A stretch of DNA of 64,000 nucleotides, from positions 5,275,001-5,339,000 of the forward strand of contig NC_088326.1 of the NCBI RefSeq assembly GCF_910592395.1. Direction: 5' to 3'. The position numbers and the translations under genes are program-made. How positions within the stretch are numbered: the first letter of the stretch is position 1; each line of letters begins with the position of its first letter. Below are positions 35,501 to 44,340 of the stretch, piece by piece. Under the pieces are notes generated by a model, which was not told the origin of the DNA, did not search any database, and was given only the letters and a program-made list of their open reading frames with translations. This DNA comes from Lineus longissimus (lineage: Eukaryota > Nemertea > Pilidiophora > Heteronemertea > Lineidae).

Positions 35501-38500
35501 CGTTGGCATGTCTCGTCATCACATTTAACGTTTTTTGCTGCCCTTTCAGTGTCTATGAAGCTGTCGAGATGATCATCAACGTAAAATGTCTGTTTAGCAG
35601 CGATACAACTCTCCCTTGTTCTGTCATCAGCCTGTTCTTCCAACCCGTGGTTCAACGCATGGCATGCTATGGCTGGTGAAGGTTTCGATCCGAAAGGATG
35701 TACTGTCCACCTCCAATCTTCAATCTGGCCTTGGTCATCGACCCATAAAAATCGGTACCAATTTCGATCTTCTGGCGGTACTTGTATCTGGTGGAACATG
35801 GCTTGAATGTCACTGCTAACGGCAACTGGGTACTCTCTGAACCTTAGTAGTACTCCGTCTAGCCTGTTTGTCAGGTCTGGCCCTTTCATCAACAGGTTGT
35901 TGATTGAAATTCCATCAATTTCAGCTGAACCATCAAACACGATTCGCAACTTGGACTGCTTTCTCTCGCTGATTACACCATGATGTGGTAGATACCATCT
36001 GATTTTTACATCAAGTTCATTCTCTGGAACACGTTCGATGTATCTCTTTTTCTTAAGGTCATTCATCTGGCTCTGATAAGCAGTCGCATAGTTCTTGTCT
36101 CTTTTCATTCGTTTCAACACTGCAGATAATCTACGTTCAGCCATTGGTCTGCTCTCTGGAACTGCTGGAAGTTGATCCTTCAGCGGTAAGCGAACCTGAT
36201 ATCGTTCTCCAGTGTAGGCGGTGGTTCCTCGCAGCTTAGTCATGAAGCGTTCTTCCTCTCTGGACATACGAATCTCTTCGCCCTGTGGTCCGTCATAAAT
36301 TCTCTGCTGAAGTGAGCATTCATGTTGTTGTTCAGTTCTTCAACGGTAAGTCTGTGGAGAGGCCTTCAAGCAATATTCATCCGGCCCCTCTGAACAGGTC
36401 CGAGTAGCGTCCAGCCGATCTTGGTCCGCATAGCGTAGGGTCCATCTTCTTTTGTGGGAATGATTTCTACTGGCCGTGTGACTTCTGGTTGATTAGCTCC
36501 AAAGAGTATCTCAACTGGGTGATCGACAACTTTCAGATCAACTTTCTTTAACTCTGGGTATTTCCTAACATCACTCTCTGTGGGAATCTCCCAAGGCTTG
36601 ATGGGAATCGTACTGTGTGTGAAGAGTTCATTCAATTTGATCTACTCATCTCCCTTGGAAAGGCCTTTGACTTCAAGTCTCTGGATTTTTCTTGAATCAA
36701 CACTAGCACAGCTCTGGAGCATCGTGGATAGGTCAACTTTCACAGACTGGCCTGTAAGTCCCATCTTGGTCGCCAATCCATCAGTGATGAAACTCGCTCC
36801 GGCTCCATTGTCTAAGAATACATTCGTAGTAACTTCTACTCCATTATCCAAACTTCTCAGCTTGACTGGTAAGACTGCCATTGCAATTCTCCCAGTGGTT
36901 CCAATTCTTCTTGAAGTTACTTCTTCTGTTTTCACAGTTTTCACGGCTTCTCCTGACTTTACAGCTTCTGATTTGTTTACAGAACTGGGGGTCTCAGGTT
37001 TCACAACTGTCTGGCTGGTTGACTGATTGCCATGGTCTTTAGCAATATGGCCCCGCTCCAAGCACTTAAAACAACGCCCGGTCTTCTTCAGAAATTCACC
37101 TCTCTCAGGTCTTGGCAACTTCTTAAGCTTCATACAATCTTGGATTTTATGCAATTCCTTACAGTAACTGCAATGATCTTCTCTTTCTCCTGGCTTGTCA
37201 TTGGACCTTTCACTGCTGGATGTTACTCTAAAAGCAGCTTTGGACGGTGCTTGCTTTCCCGGATTTGATCGTGACTTGTCTTGTTTTCTTTCTCCTTGAG
37301 ATGGTTTTGGTCCCTCTTCGGTCCTTTGTCTGGTGCCATACCTGGGGTTCATAACTACCTTGGCCTGTGCTTCAATAAACTTAACCAAGTTCTGGTAATT
37401 AGCCGGATTACCAGTTTTCGTAAAAATTTCTGTATCCTGCCTAATCCACTTATATCTTAAGCAGTCAGATAGTTTATCCACAATCTGGGCCATCATGGAC
37501 GGATGTTCCAGTTCAGTCAGTCGCCCAAGTCCAGTCAATGCATTTAGGCTATCCCGTAGTAAAATCGCAAATCGATCCATATCTTCTGCAGCCTTCATAC
37601 TCAACTTCGGCCAGGCTGATATTTTCCTGATATATGCTCTGCTGGTGTCGTACGGTGCTCCGTATCTTGTTTCTAGTAGTCTAAGAGCCTCTGCGTACCC
37701 TTCTTCAGGTCTCAGATGGACACAGCCACGCACTAATTCATGCGGTGTTCCTGACGTGTATGCTCGTAACTGTGTTAGCCTCTCTCTGTCCGTGTCGGTC
37801 CATTTGGCTACGTACTCTTGGAGGTCAATGAAGAACTCACGGAACTTGGTCTCATCTCCATCAAATATCTCTGGTTCGGCTCTAGGAATCCTCATTTGTT
37901 TCGTCAGATCCCTTTGCGTGTCAGCAATTGCTGAAAGTGCTCGTTCGGTAGCTTGTGTTACATTTGAAATCAGTGTAAGATCTGGTGGTAACGGATCCGA
38001 CATTCTCGTTGACTGATGTGCTGGTGTAAACGGCGACGCACGGACGTCAATTCGGCCAAATACTCCTCTCGAAGTTTCAGGTTGAGTCAATCCCTATGTA
38101 TCCAACCAACCCGATAATTCGGCTTCAAACTGTTCATAATCGTCCAATCTGGTGTCGCAGTAGGCCTGGTCCCGTTCTCTCTCTTTCACAGGAAGTCGTG
38201 CTTGATACTCATTATGACAGCCAAGAAACTTGTCCATCAGCTCTTTCATTGGCCGCAATATTGTTTTCACCTTATCGGTATCGGTACCTTCCATTAGTCT
38301 TGATAAACAATTCTTCTTAGCAGTAATTCGGCCGGTCAAAGCGGATCTGCTACGACCGAGCTGCTTCAACTCAACTCCTTTCATCTGGGCTGAGAAACCA
38401 CTCCTTAACTGTCTTTTATCTTCACTAGGATGTTGATCGTCCTCTTCAAACTCATCTTGATTTGGTTCGTCACCTAAATGGAACTCATCTTCAGCGCCAT

Positions 38501-41500
38501 CATCATTTCCCGCGCTTGTATTTCGATTCTCTTTTCCACTCATCTTGGACGGGAATCCCCTTTTGGAGCCTCACTGTTATAGCGGCGTAGTTTTGCAGGT
38601 GTGGCTGGCAGGCAACCTCGTCTCCAGGTCACAAAATTCAATGACGCGGCAGTGTGTTGTACGTAATATCAATACGGCAACAACCTCGGTTCCAGGAATC
38701 GGGGACTCGGCAATGTCGAAATCTTCAGAAATCGGACTAACTCACGGTACTTTTACATCAAAACTGTAGACTTCTTGGTTTCGTCAGCTTGCTCATCGTC
38801 TTCTAAACGTATCAGTGTGGATGGCTTAGCCTTCAAACTCAGGGATGAACACACGGAAGACGATGAAAAGGTGTGTTAAAGTGGGGTCTTTAATATCGAG
38901 TCCAACATAAACATCTGCTTTGAGCTTCTGGCATCATCGAGTAGGGTTCGTTGGTCTGATCTGCATAAAAGAACAATTGGTCTGAATATCTGATCGAAAC
39001 TGATAGTCCAAATCACAAATAGCGAAATACGGATTCTTACTCACACGTTTGTGCCCCTTTCATATCCCTTAGTCCTAGTTAAGGGGTCAAAATCTAAAGT
39101 TCAATCATCTCCTCATCACACGGTGATCTGTCGTGAATGCAGTGTCTAAAGCTCTGTACACACTGACAACATTTTGGGAAACATGTTGGCCAACATGTTG
39201 TCCAGGTGCGATGTTATCGAAAATGTTGGCAGTGTGTACAGTTCAGAAACATTCGGTAACATGTTGGCCAAATGTTGCTCAAATGTTGTCGAAATAATAC
39301 AAAATCAATTTTGTTGCCGAGATGCTAATGATGTTGTCGAGTTTTATCCAATCAGAAATAGGCCACAAATCACATGATCTACCTTAAGCCATGTGATGTA
39401 GTCAAAATGGCAGCCTCAAGCAAGGAATGGTTAATGAGTGAAGTTGAACAACTTATTGCAGTATGAGAAAGTTGTGCCTGTTTATGGGATGTAACATCCA
39501 GGGAATATAAAGACAAGAACAAAAAGAAAGCTGCTATTCTAGAAATAGCTACAAAATTTGCCCCATGCTGGTGTCTCATATAAATCCATGGTCTTGTCCA
39601 CACTCGTTTCTCGGCTGTTATAAAACGCGGATTTTCTCATCTTTACGTCTTCTTCGCCGTCTTTCAATCAGGATACGTAAAATTATGGCAGAGCCACCGA
39701 CAATACATCTTCTTTTCTTGGAATCTTCGATTGTTTATGAATTTCCCTCAAAAATATTCCCTCAAAAATCCTCATTTCTCGGAAACATTCGACAACAAGT
39801 TGCCCAACATGTTGTCGAATGTTGTCATGTGTATACAGGGCAAAATTTTCGATAACATCGCACCTGGACAACATGTTGGCCAACATGTTTCCCAAAATGT
39901 TGTCAGTGTGTACAGAGCTTTAGCGCATTAAAGCATTAGGTACACGTGAGTGTGCGGTTCCTAACGGGGGTCCACTAACACTTATGATAGCAGTTAACAC
40001 TACAAAAACGATAACTTAAAGATGATGACGTCATATTTAAAGCAGCCAATCAAACGTAGAAACATTTTTAGGGGGAAATATTTTTCGGTACCACGTCGAG
40101 TATTTTCTCTACCAACGATATGAACCACAGTTATAGCACTTGGAGACAAACCGGTTAAGGAAGCCGCTTCGCACATAGACCTTGGTGTAATACAGAACAA
40201 ATACAGCCGAACAACGACAACAGCAATTTCCGCCGCTCAAAAGCTAAAGAAAACTCTCATGTGCATACTAGGTCCGGGGATGCAACCCAACAAATTTAAT
40301 CCCATCTCCAGTTACCATATCTACTGTAGAATATGCCTTCCGAAGGCACTTTACGGCAGTGAACTATCGTCGAATATGTCTGAACGTGACTTAATGATCT
40401 TAGAGCGTGCACACAGATTTTGTCTCAAACGAATGCAAAGGATTTAGCAAAATCACTCGAACTGTAACAACACAAGCCATGATAGGAAGTATAAGCCTAA
40501 AAGCACTCATCGATAAACAATGTCTTCTATTCTTTGGACAGTTAGCAAGAATGCCTGAGCACCTACTCCCCAGGCGTGTTTTCAATTTTCGGCTCCGCTC
40601 AATGTTGAACAGAACAAATAGTTCCGAAACTTGTCTCGGGTATGTGCCAAACTTAATGACAGTAATGGACAGGTATAACCTTTCAAACTCCCTAAAAGAG
40701 TTCACTGAAAGTGGTCAACTAAGTGTGCCAACTGGTACCCCCTGGAAGTCTTTAGTTCAAGAATCTGTTCTCAACCAAGAAAACTTAAACTTCAGAGCAG
40801 AATGTACACGCAATAATCTTTTCAGAATATTGAACATTGAAAAGTCTCTGGACTGTCCGTCCTTAATATGGACAACCGCTCAAACTGATCGGAAACACAA
40901 AAGCAACTATGCCTTCCTAGCTAAGCTAAACACACTACCAGAAACTATCACAGAAACAAAGTGCAATCGATGTACTCAATGTTATACCGATCCGCAACTT
41001 CATTTTTTCTGTGGATGTTCAGGTTTTTCCTCCCAACGTGAGAAATTTTGGGAACAAATTGAAAATGAATGCCCAGTTGAACTCAGCACAGCATTGTGGA
41101 ACATGTGCGACGATGAACTCACAGAAACATTGCTCGGGAAACAACTTTCCGCTTTTGATTATGAAGAAAATGTAGCATTTTTTCGGATCACAGCACAGTG
41201 CTGGAATGTTTAGGCTAATTATCTAAAATGTTTTCCTTGCCTAAGACTACATATTTTTTGACAACAGCTAGAAGTATGTAAATAGTGTACATTAGTTGTT
41301 ATATGTTGCTTTGAATTTTTTGTAATCTTCTATATAGGAGGAATAAACAGATATATATATAGCACTTGAGGATCAAATAGGGTAATCAGGGAGTTGACAT
41401 CGAAGGCCTCCACGTAACCATTGACGATTTTTGGGGAAAATCATCGAGGGCTTAACCGTTGACGACTTGGGGGGAAAATTATACATTGTGGATTTTTCGA

Positions 41501-42813
41501 TTCTTGGCTATTTTCTCATGACAGGAGAAGTAGGTTACCTGGGCTTTTAAAACTGAATAAACAAAAAAAAAACTATTATGTGGTGGAACATTGGCCAAAA
41601 TGACTGAAAACTGCTGAAAAAATGAAAAAAATACGAAACCCGCTGTGGATAAGAGTTTACTTTGTAAAAACATAGTCACATAGTTAACATATGAATGTAC
41701 AACGCGAGAGACGCTGCAGGTCTATGGTCATTTTTCATCAATCCTACAGCTATATGCGCTTACAGACGCCAGAATCTTCACATAAGGAACTATAATTGAT
41801 GAATAAATAAAGCTGAAGGCACTGAATGCCTTGGAATTCCTCAAAATCACCCCAAATCACCCATATCTGCATCAAAACGGCCGAGCACGTTCGGTGCACT
41901 ACCTTTATTTGGCCGCCTGATATCAACTGTATTTTTACTACAGCTGTCGTAGGTATGAAGTTGGTTCACGAATGTTTCGAATCCTTTTTTTCAGCGAATT
42001 TATTTGCACGATTTCTTTAGGAACGCCATGGCAGTGGTGTACGTTATCGACAGCAGCGATAGCCAGGAAGTTGAACGTGCAGAATTTGAACTTGCTGCGT
42101 ACCGTAGACACAGGAACCTAAAGGATGTCCTTATCATCGCCATAGCGACCAAACAGGACAACCCTGACGCCAAGTCGCCTAAACAGCTTGAAGAAATCAT
42201 CAACGAACGCCACCAAGTAAGCCCAATAAGTAAGTGTGATTTTATTTCTTCGTCCGGCTTTAAAGGCAAACGTCGTTCGTTAAAAGTTTGAAATTTGTGA
42301 TTACATTTGAAAATTTTCAAATTGTGTAAATACCTACTGAATATAAATGTCAGCACTGCCGTTGTGTGTAGACAGATAACTATATTCTAAAACCTCACAA
42401 ATCAAATGACGAATGATGTGGGTTTAAATGCTTTCGACTGCTTCCATATTTTGCGCCATCCCAAGCGGTTATGGTTGCCTAAACATAACCGCTGAATTCA
42501 AGACGAGGCTTCATTAGCGCAGTTCAAGTGCGGTTCATGCTAAATCCAGGTGTTTTACCGGTAGAATTTAACTTGATTTAACTCTCCTTGTATTTCAGAG
42601 GTTTTCCCCGTAGTTGTCGACACCGGTGAGGGCATCAACGAATGTTTTGATTGGCTGGTAGCAAAGGTCGCCGGGCAGTACGACGTGACCGGACCGTGGA
42701 AGGAGTTGGCACAGGACGTGTCACAAGATGGAAAGGCAGGATTTAACGTCGTCAAGGGAGCATGGAAGAAAGTAGTTTCGAAGCTCTTCCTCGTCGGCTC
42801 GAAAACTAAATGA
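29564..42813 (+). CDS. ARF-like protein with degenerate GTP-binding site, copy 2
   Basis: Exons 29564-29618, 30700-30875, 41995-42229 and 42599-42813 splice in phase to 226 codons. Each oddity of copy 1 recurs: GSQNGEES for the P-loop, no switch I Thr, WYPPGI in place of WDVGGQ, TKQD, and the extra C-terminal tail ending VGSKTK. Exon 2 is two codons longer (ELLQSPYRRFDIEEK). The substitutions between copies keep every frame open, so both genes look functional rather than decayed. Intron 2 is 11.1 kb against 0.7 kb in copy 1 because of nested transposons, including a complete BEL/Pao element on the opposite strand, which could hinder transcription or splicing. Function is not known; an ARF-derived pseudo-GTPase is the best description. 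Confidence 0.83.
29755..30079. mobile_element. TIR MITE in intron 1 of ARF-like gene 2
   Basis: It has the same element and position as 21624-21912, with ends AAAGGGACAACTT and AAGTTGTCCCTTT. Confidence 0.75.
30981..31575. mobile_element. AAAGGGAC-ended MITE family, copy A (interrupted)
   Basis: It begins gggacgatataggcagcagc and ends near tatagtcccccttaa, imperfect inverted ends. The outer parts match 46633-46856 (reverse) and 63764-64000. About 380 bp at 31076-31455 are an unrelated insertion, the inverted arm. Confidence 0.6.
31076..31455 (-). repeat. Inverted copy of the intron-2 repeat block
   Basis: This is the reverse complement of the block split across 32310-32408, 39981-40142 and 41359-41520, and also present once in copy 1 (about 22700-23080). 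The two arms in intron 2 lay about 0.9 kb apart before the BEL and LINE insertions. Confidence 0.75.
32409..32799 (-). repeat. 3' LTR of the BEL/Pao element
   Basis: 391 bp. It matches the other LTR apart from a handful of changes (for example agccatcaaa against agccttcaaa). Confidence 0.93.
33097..36267 (-). CDS. pol: BEL/Pao Pol: reverse transcriptase, RNase H, integrase
   Basis: An open frame of 1056 codons. The reverse transcriptase has SSDIQAMFHQI near residue 155 and the catalytic YVDD box near 229-232. RNase H follows (FGDASKRAHG near 407, TDSTIVLEYL near 477). The integrase has an HHCC zinc finger (HWMEGHVGRSH, then CVLCKKY) around 690-745 and a D,D-35-E core with GVDYFGPL near 760, SDNGSN near 826 and GGHYERQIR near 874. 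A C-terminal domain typical of BEL/Pao integrases (QDDIVVLQDTSVGRAYWPVG) closes it. All catalytic residues seem present. The protein would normally be made as part of a Gag-Pol fusion. The shown start is the first Met of the open frame, and related sequence continues upstream of it, so it is not the true N-terminus. Confidence 0.95.
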   Translation of the reverse strand: MSREEERFMTKLRGTTAYTGERYQVRLPLKDQLPAVPESRPMAERRLSAVLKRMKRDKNYATAYQSQMNDLKKKRYIERVPENELDVKIRWYLPHHGVISERKQSKLRIVFDGSAEIDGISINNLLMKGPDLTNRLDGVLLRFREYPVAVSSDIQAMFHQIQVPPEDRNWYRFLWVDDQGQIEDWRWTVHPFGSKPSPAIACHALNHGLEEQADDRTRESCIAAKQTFYVDDHLDSFIDTERAAKNVKCDDETCQRSGFLLRKYASNHPEIINCIPQDRHVEIGSEVSLTEDCKEMPTLGMNWKPESDKLTYRAPDLKEVKTRRELLSNMTKLFDPLGLVSPWILNCKLIVQNLSRLKLNWDDPVPEDELRKWINWRDGTHAVTEIEFERCVTTYTPGPHDEHQLHVFGDASKRAHGVAAYISTQSEDEIDSKLIYARSRVNPQKGETMPRAELVAATLGAKTTAKLKKELRLPLQKSVNWTDSTIVLEYLRNETIQTSVFVRNRVGTILTLTRVEDWRHVQGRENPADIASRGGTARDLRSSLWQHGPEFLRLPEEISVNRIEGQSAADKGADHTISVLNRLSDWERILNIVQCMLKPFNPEDEVSTADARIHANVAVLRTIQRMYYSAELQSMREKLTTPRCSKIRKLCPEIDKDGLLRVGGRLNNSLLPHEGRRPIILPGREPLVRKLIRRIHWMEGHVGRSHVISSLRERYWVTDVTVAVKQVLKDCVLCKKYQARLQTQKMGNLPIDRISATRAFENSGVDYFGPLEVKISGRLYKRYGVLFSCNYTRAIHLELTRKLDTQSCLLAISRFTNRRGRPRKLRSDNGSNLVGASKELKQDLLKLNKELRLQEKLAKEEIDWAFNPPLASHFGGHYERQIRSVRKILYGLMNKQRLDEEEMQTVMVKAEWIMNSRPLTACSAADTSVVAITPNHLMGLNTVETDTSVTEESDMYRGRWKRVNYVTDQILKQFNKLYVSSLQERNKWQNAKSDMQQDDIVVLQDTSVGRAYWPVGRIVNIHKGSDGHVRSCEVRTQNGTYRRPITKLAKLLEAED
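36366..36635 (-). pseudogene. BEL/Pao protease C-terminal segment, isolated by stops
   Basis: The 89-residue frame contains VDHPVEILFGANQ and KIGWTLLGPV, typical of the end of the BEL-type aspartic protease and linker region. It is separated from the upstream frame by one TAG (same frame) and from Pol by TGA plus a frame change. Confidence 0.8.
36642..38090 (-). CDS. gag: BEL/Pao Gag capsid, zinc knuckles and start of protease
   Basis: 482 codons. A capsid-like region (FDGDETKFREFFIDLQEYV near residue 78 onward) is typical of BEL gag (DUF1759-like). Two knuckle motifs follow: CSYCKELHKIQDC, and CFKCLERGHIAKDH in which the last ligand is His rather than Cys. Near residue 425 comes an aspartic protease active-site segment FLDNGAGASF (D-N-G-A rather than the usual D-S/T-G-A). 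The first codon is not a Met; the frame is continuous with the segment 38543-38094 across one TAG, so this is probably one ORF with a stop that is read through or a mutation. Confidence 0.9.
   Translation of the reverse strand: MTQPETSRGVFGRIDVRASPFTPAHQSTRMSDPLPPDLTLISNVTQATERALSAIADTQRDLTKQMRIPRAEPEIFDGDETKFREFFIDLQEYVAKWTDTDRERLTQLRAYTSGTPHELVRGCVHLRPEEGYAEALRLLETRYGAPYDTSRAYIRKISAWPKLSMKAAEDMDRFAILLRDSLNALTGLGRLTELEHPSMMAQIVDKLSDCLRYKWIRQDTEIFTKTGNPANYQNLVKFIEAQAKVVMNPRYGTRQRTEEGPKPSQGERKQDKSRSNPGKQAPSKAAFRVTSSSERSNDKPGEREDHCSYCKELHKIQDCMKLKKLPRPERGEFLKKTGRCFKCLERGHIAKDHGNQSTSQTVVKPETPSSVNKSEAVKSGEAVKTVKTEEVTSRRIGTTGRIAMAVLPVKLRSLDNGVEVTTNVFLDNGAGASFITDGLATKMGLTGQSVKVDLSTMLQSCASVDSRKIQRLEVKGLSKGDE
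38094..38543 (-). CDS. gag: BEL/Pao Gag N-terminal segment
   Basis: 149 codons starting MSGKENRN, with an acidic N-terminus, then a basic helical segment and a helical region. It begins about 270 bp inside the 5' LTR boundary, as expected for the first ORF, and ends in TAG directly in frame with the capsid frame. Confidence 0.85.
   Translation of the reverse strand: MSGKENRNTSAGNDDGAEDEFHLGDEPNQDEFEEDDQHPSEDKRQLRSGFSAQMKGVELKQLGRSRSALTGRITAKKNCLSRLMEGTDTDKVKTILRPMKELMDKFLGCHNEYQARLPVKERERDQAYCDTRLDDYEQFEAELSGWLDT
38816..39980 (-). repeat. 5' LTR of the BEL/Pao element, interrupted
   Basis: The LTR is split by a 776-bp TIR element (39147-39922). Without it, its length and sequence match the 3' LTR. 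Confidence 0.93.
39147..39922. mobile_element. Harbinger-like non-autonomous TIR element nested in the 5' LTR
   Basis: The TIRs begin TAAAGCTCTGTACACACTG and stay nearly identical for about 80 bp, then diverge. They contain short palindromes (CATGTTGGCCAACATG). The uninterrupted LTR at 32409-32799 gives the empty site, with TTA at the junction, compatible with a TWA target duplication with one change. A plus-strand segment near 39406-39570 reads MAASSKEWLMSEVEQL, then a stop, then SREYKDKNKKKAAILEIATKF. This resembles the MADF/Myb-like protein that accompanies PIF/Harbinger transposases. Confidence 0.8.
40143..41358 (+). mobile_element. 5'-truncated LINE with 10-bp target duplication in intron 2
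   Basis: ATAGCACTTG occurs at 40133-40142 and again at 41359-41368; the uninterrupted site is in copy 1 near 22928. The frame begins inside the RT connection region (HIDLGVIQNKYS, LPKALYGSEL), shifts once near 40440, and runs to a stop at 41211-41213. It includes a C-terminal Cys/His cluster (CNRCTQCYTDPQLHFFCGC). The short 3' UTR ends in an (AT)n tract. Its polarity is the same as that of the ARF-like gene. Confidence 0.9.
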
Positions 42814-43829
42814 ATCATGAGAACTGCGCGAGACAGCATATAATTATGATAATTGCCGTATTCATGCCAACAAGGCCTACTGACATTTTCAAACGACCGC
42901 AGTCTATTTAGTGTATTGGCATGTATTCAGCGTGCACAAATAGATGCACTGTAATAGTGACATACTTACCATACACATATACACACGGCTTTGTTGTGGC
43001 TTGGGGATTATAATGCCACGTCAAAAATGCCAGTATCAGAATATTCAGTTCGTGCATATGCTGAAAAGGCGCTCTAAAATGATGTGTCGTATTGCATTGT
43101 TTGAAGCGAGCAACCAAAGTTCATGATTTGTTCAACTTAGCTGTATTTTGTTTTGATACGATTGATACAGAAGATATTGAATAGCTATAACACTATGCCA
43201 GTTGCATGATTTAAAACAGCATTCTGATAATGATGGGTCACACTTTTGGCAATAAGCTTCCAAAATGTACCAAGTATCGATTAGAGAAGAATGAACAACT
43301 TATAATAACCCAATAAAAAAGAAATGTGCTTTTTTTAAAATCGCTGAGTGCCAAATTGCAATTGATCCCCAAACCATTTGTAATTGTTCCGATTAAAGGA
43401 ATGCCAGTTATGAACAAATTGATCCTCCGTCATCTTCATACTTGCTTTGATAACTGAGCTACTTTGACTTTTGTGCAAGGGCAAAACTTTGCAAATTTGT
43501 ATACTCTATTATCTTCATAGATCACGTACATGTAGATGGTCAATCAGCCATTTTTCTTCTTCAAAAGTTTCAATTTTTGATTAGCCCGATAAACCGATTT
43601 TTTAGTACAGGGTTGGAAGTTCAGGCAGAAGCAATCCGATAAGTTCAACGTTTAATGAATTAGAGCAAATTTAATTACAAAAGCGCCCTATATTCAAAAT
43701 CAGAATAGGTGCTAGTCTAACTATTTAACCAATAGCTAGTTAAACATTCTTCTTTAATCCATACTTGATATTACTCAGATATTCCTTGAACGATATAAAG
43801 TAAGACAGCATTACAAATACATTGTATCG
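42814..43829. other. 3' flank of ARF-like gene 2
   Basis: Sequence paralogous to 23867-24400, without coding content. Confidence 0.5.
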
Positions 43830-44340
43830 TAGAGTTTAGTTTAGTTTAATTCATTTATTGTAGGGACAAGTAAACAACGGTACATACAACACAAAACAGA
43901 GTAACTATACACCCTGCCCTCCTTGGCTTGTCACTTCAAACTGATCGAGATTATACATAATGATTTGAATGTCCAAAACAAATACAATTCAGGAAAAATA
44001 CACAATATGACGGGAATAAATGTTATTACCGTTATTTAAACAAAATATAAGTTCGTACTTTTTATGCTTCCGATATGAGTTTTGAGGTTTGGATTTGTCT
44101 ATTTGTACAAAAAAAAAATTAGTTTGGCCTCCTCGATCATTGTTACAAATTCATGGTGTGAAAAACTAATGGAATTAAAAAACGTAAACCTCAATGCGTT
44201 AAACCGTGAACAGGAACACGGAAAGTGCTGTTAGCCTTCACAAGTGTTTAAATTACAGAGTTTACAAATACGAAGTGCAGGTGATGTGCCACTGAAACGA
44301 CCAGTTTCTATTTCAAGGGGGAGTACATCATTCTTACGTT
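43830..44340 (-). mobile_element. LINE 3' fragment
   Basis: The minus strand near 44330-44090 reads LPLEIETGRFSGTSPALR, then CKLCNLN, a stop, QHFPCSC and MIEEAKL. This is the Cys/His-containing C-terminus of a non-LTR element, with at least two internal stops. The tail on the minus strand is (AAACT)n. The fragment is absent from the paralogous 3' flank, so it inserted after the duplication. Confidence 0.75.

Larger units (their letters stand above)
32409..39980 (-). mobile_element. BEL/Pao LTR retrotransposon with both LTRs and target duplication
   Basis: Two LTRs (32409-32799 and 38816-39980) frame gag and pol on the minus strand. CTTAT flanks both ends (32404-32408 and 39981-39985), a 5-bp target duplication. 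The empty site is readable in the paralogous intron near 22780-22795. LTR ends are TGT...ACA. A purine-rich tract (AAGGGGCCGG on the minus strand) abuts the 3' LTR as the polypurine tract; no canonical TGG primer site is evident next to the 5' LTR. The coding part is broken by in-frame TAG at 38094-38096 and 36642-36644, by TGA at 36366-36368, and by a frame change before 36267. The LTRs differ at only a few positions, so insertion is recent. Confidence 0.95.

Noticed and set aside
33668-38436. Many plus-strand ORFs across the BEL element
   Set aside because: They are antisense shadows of gag and pol.
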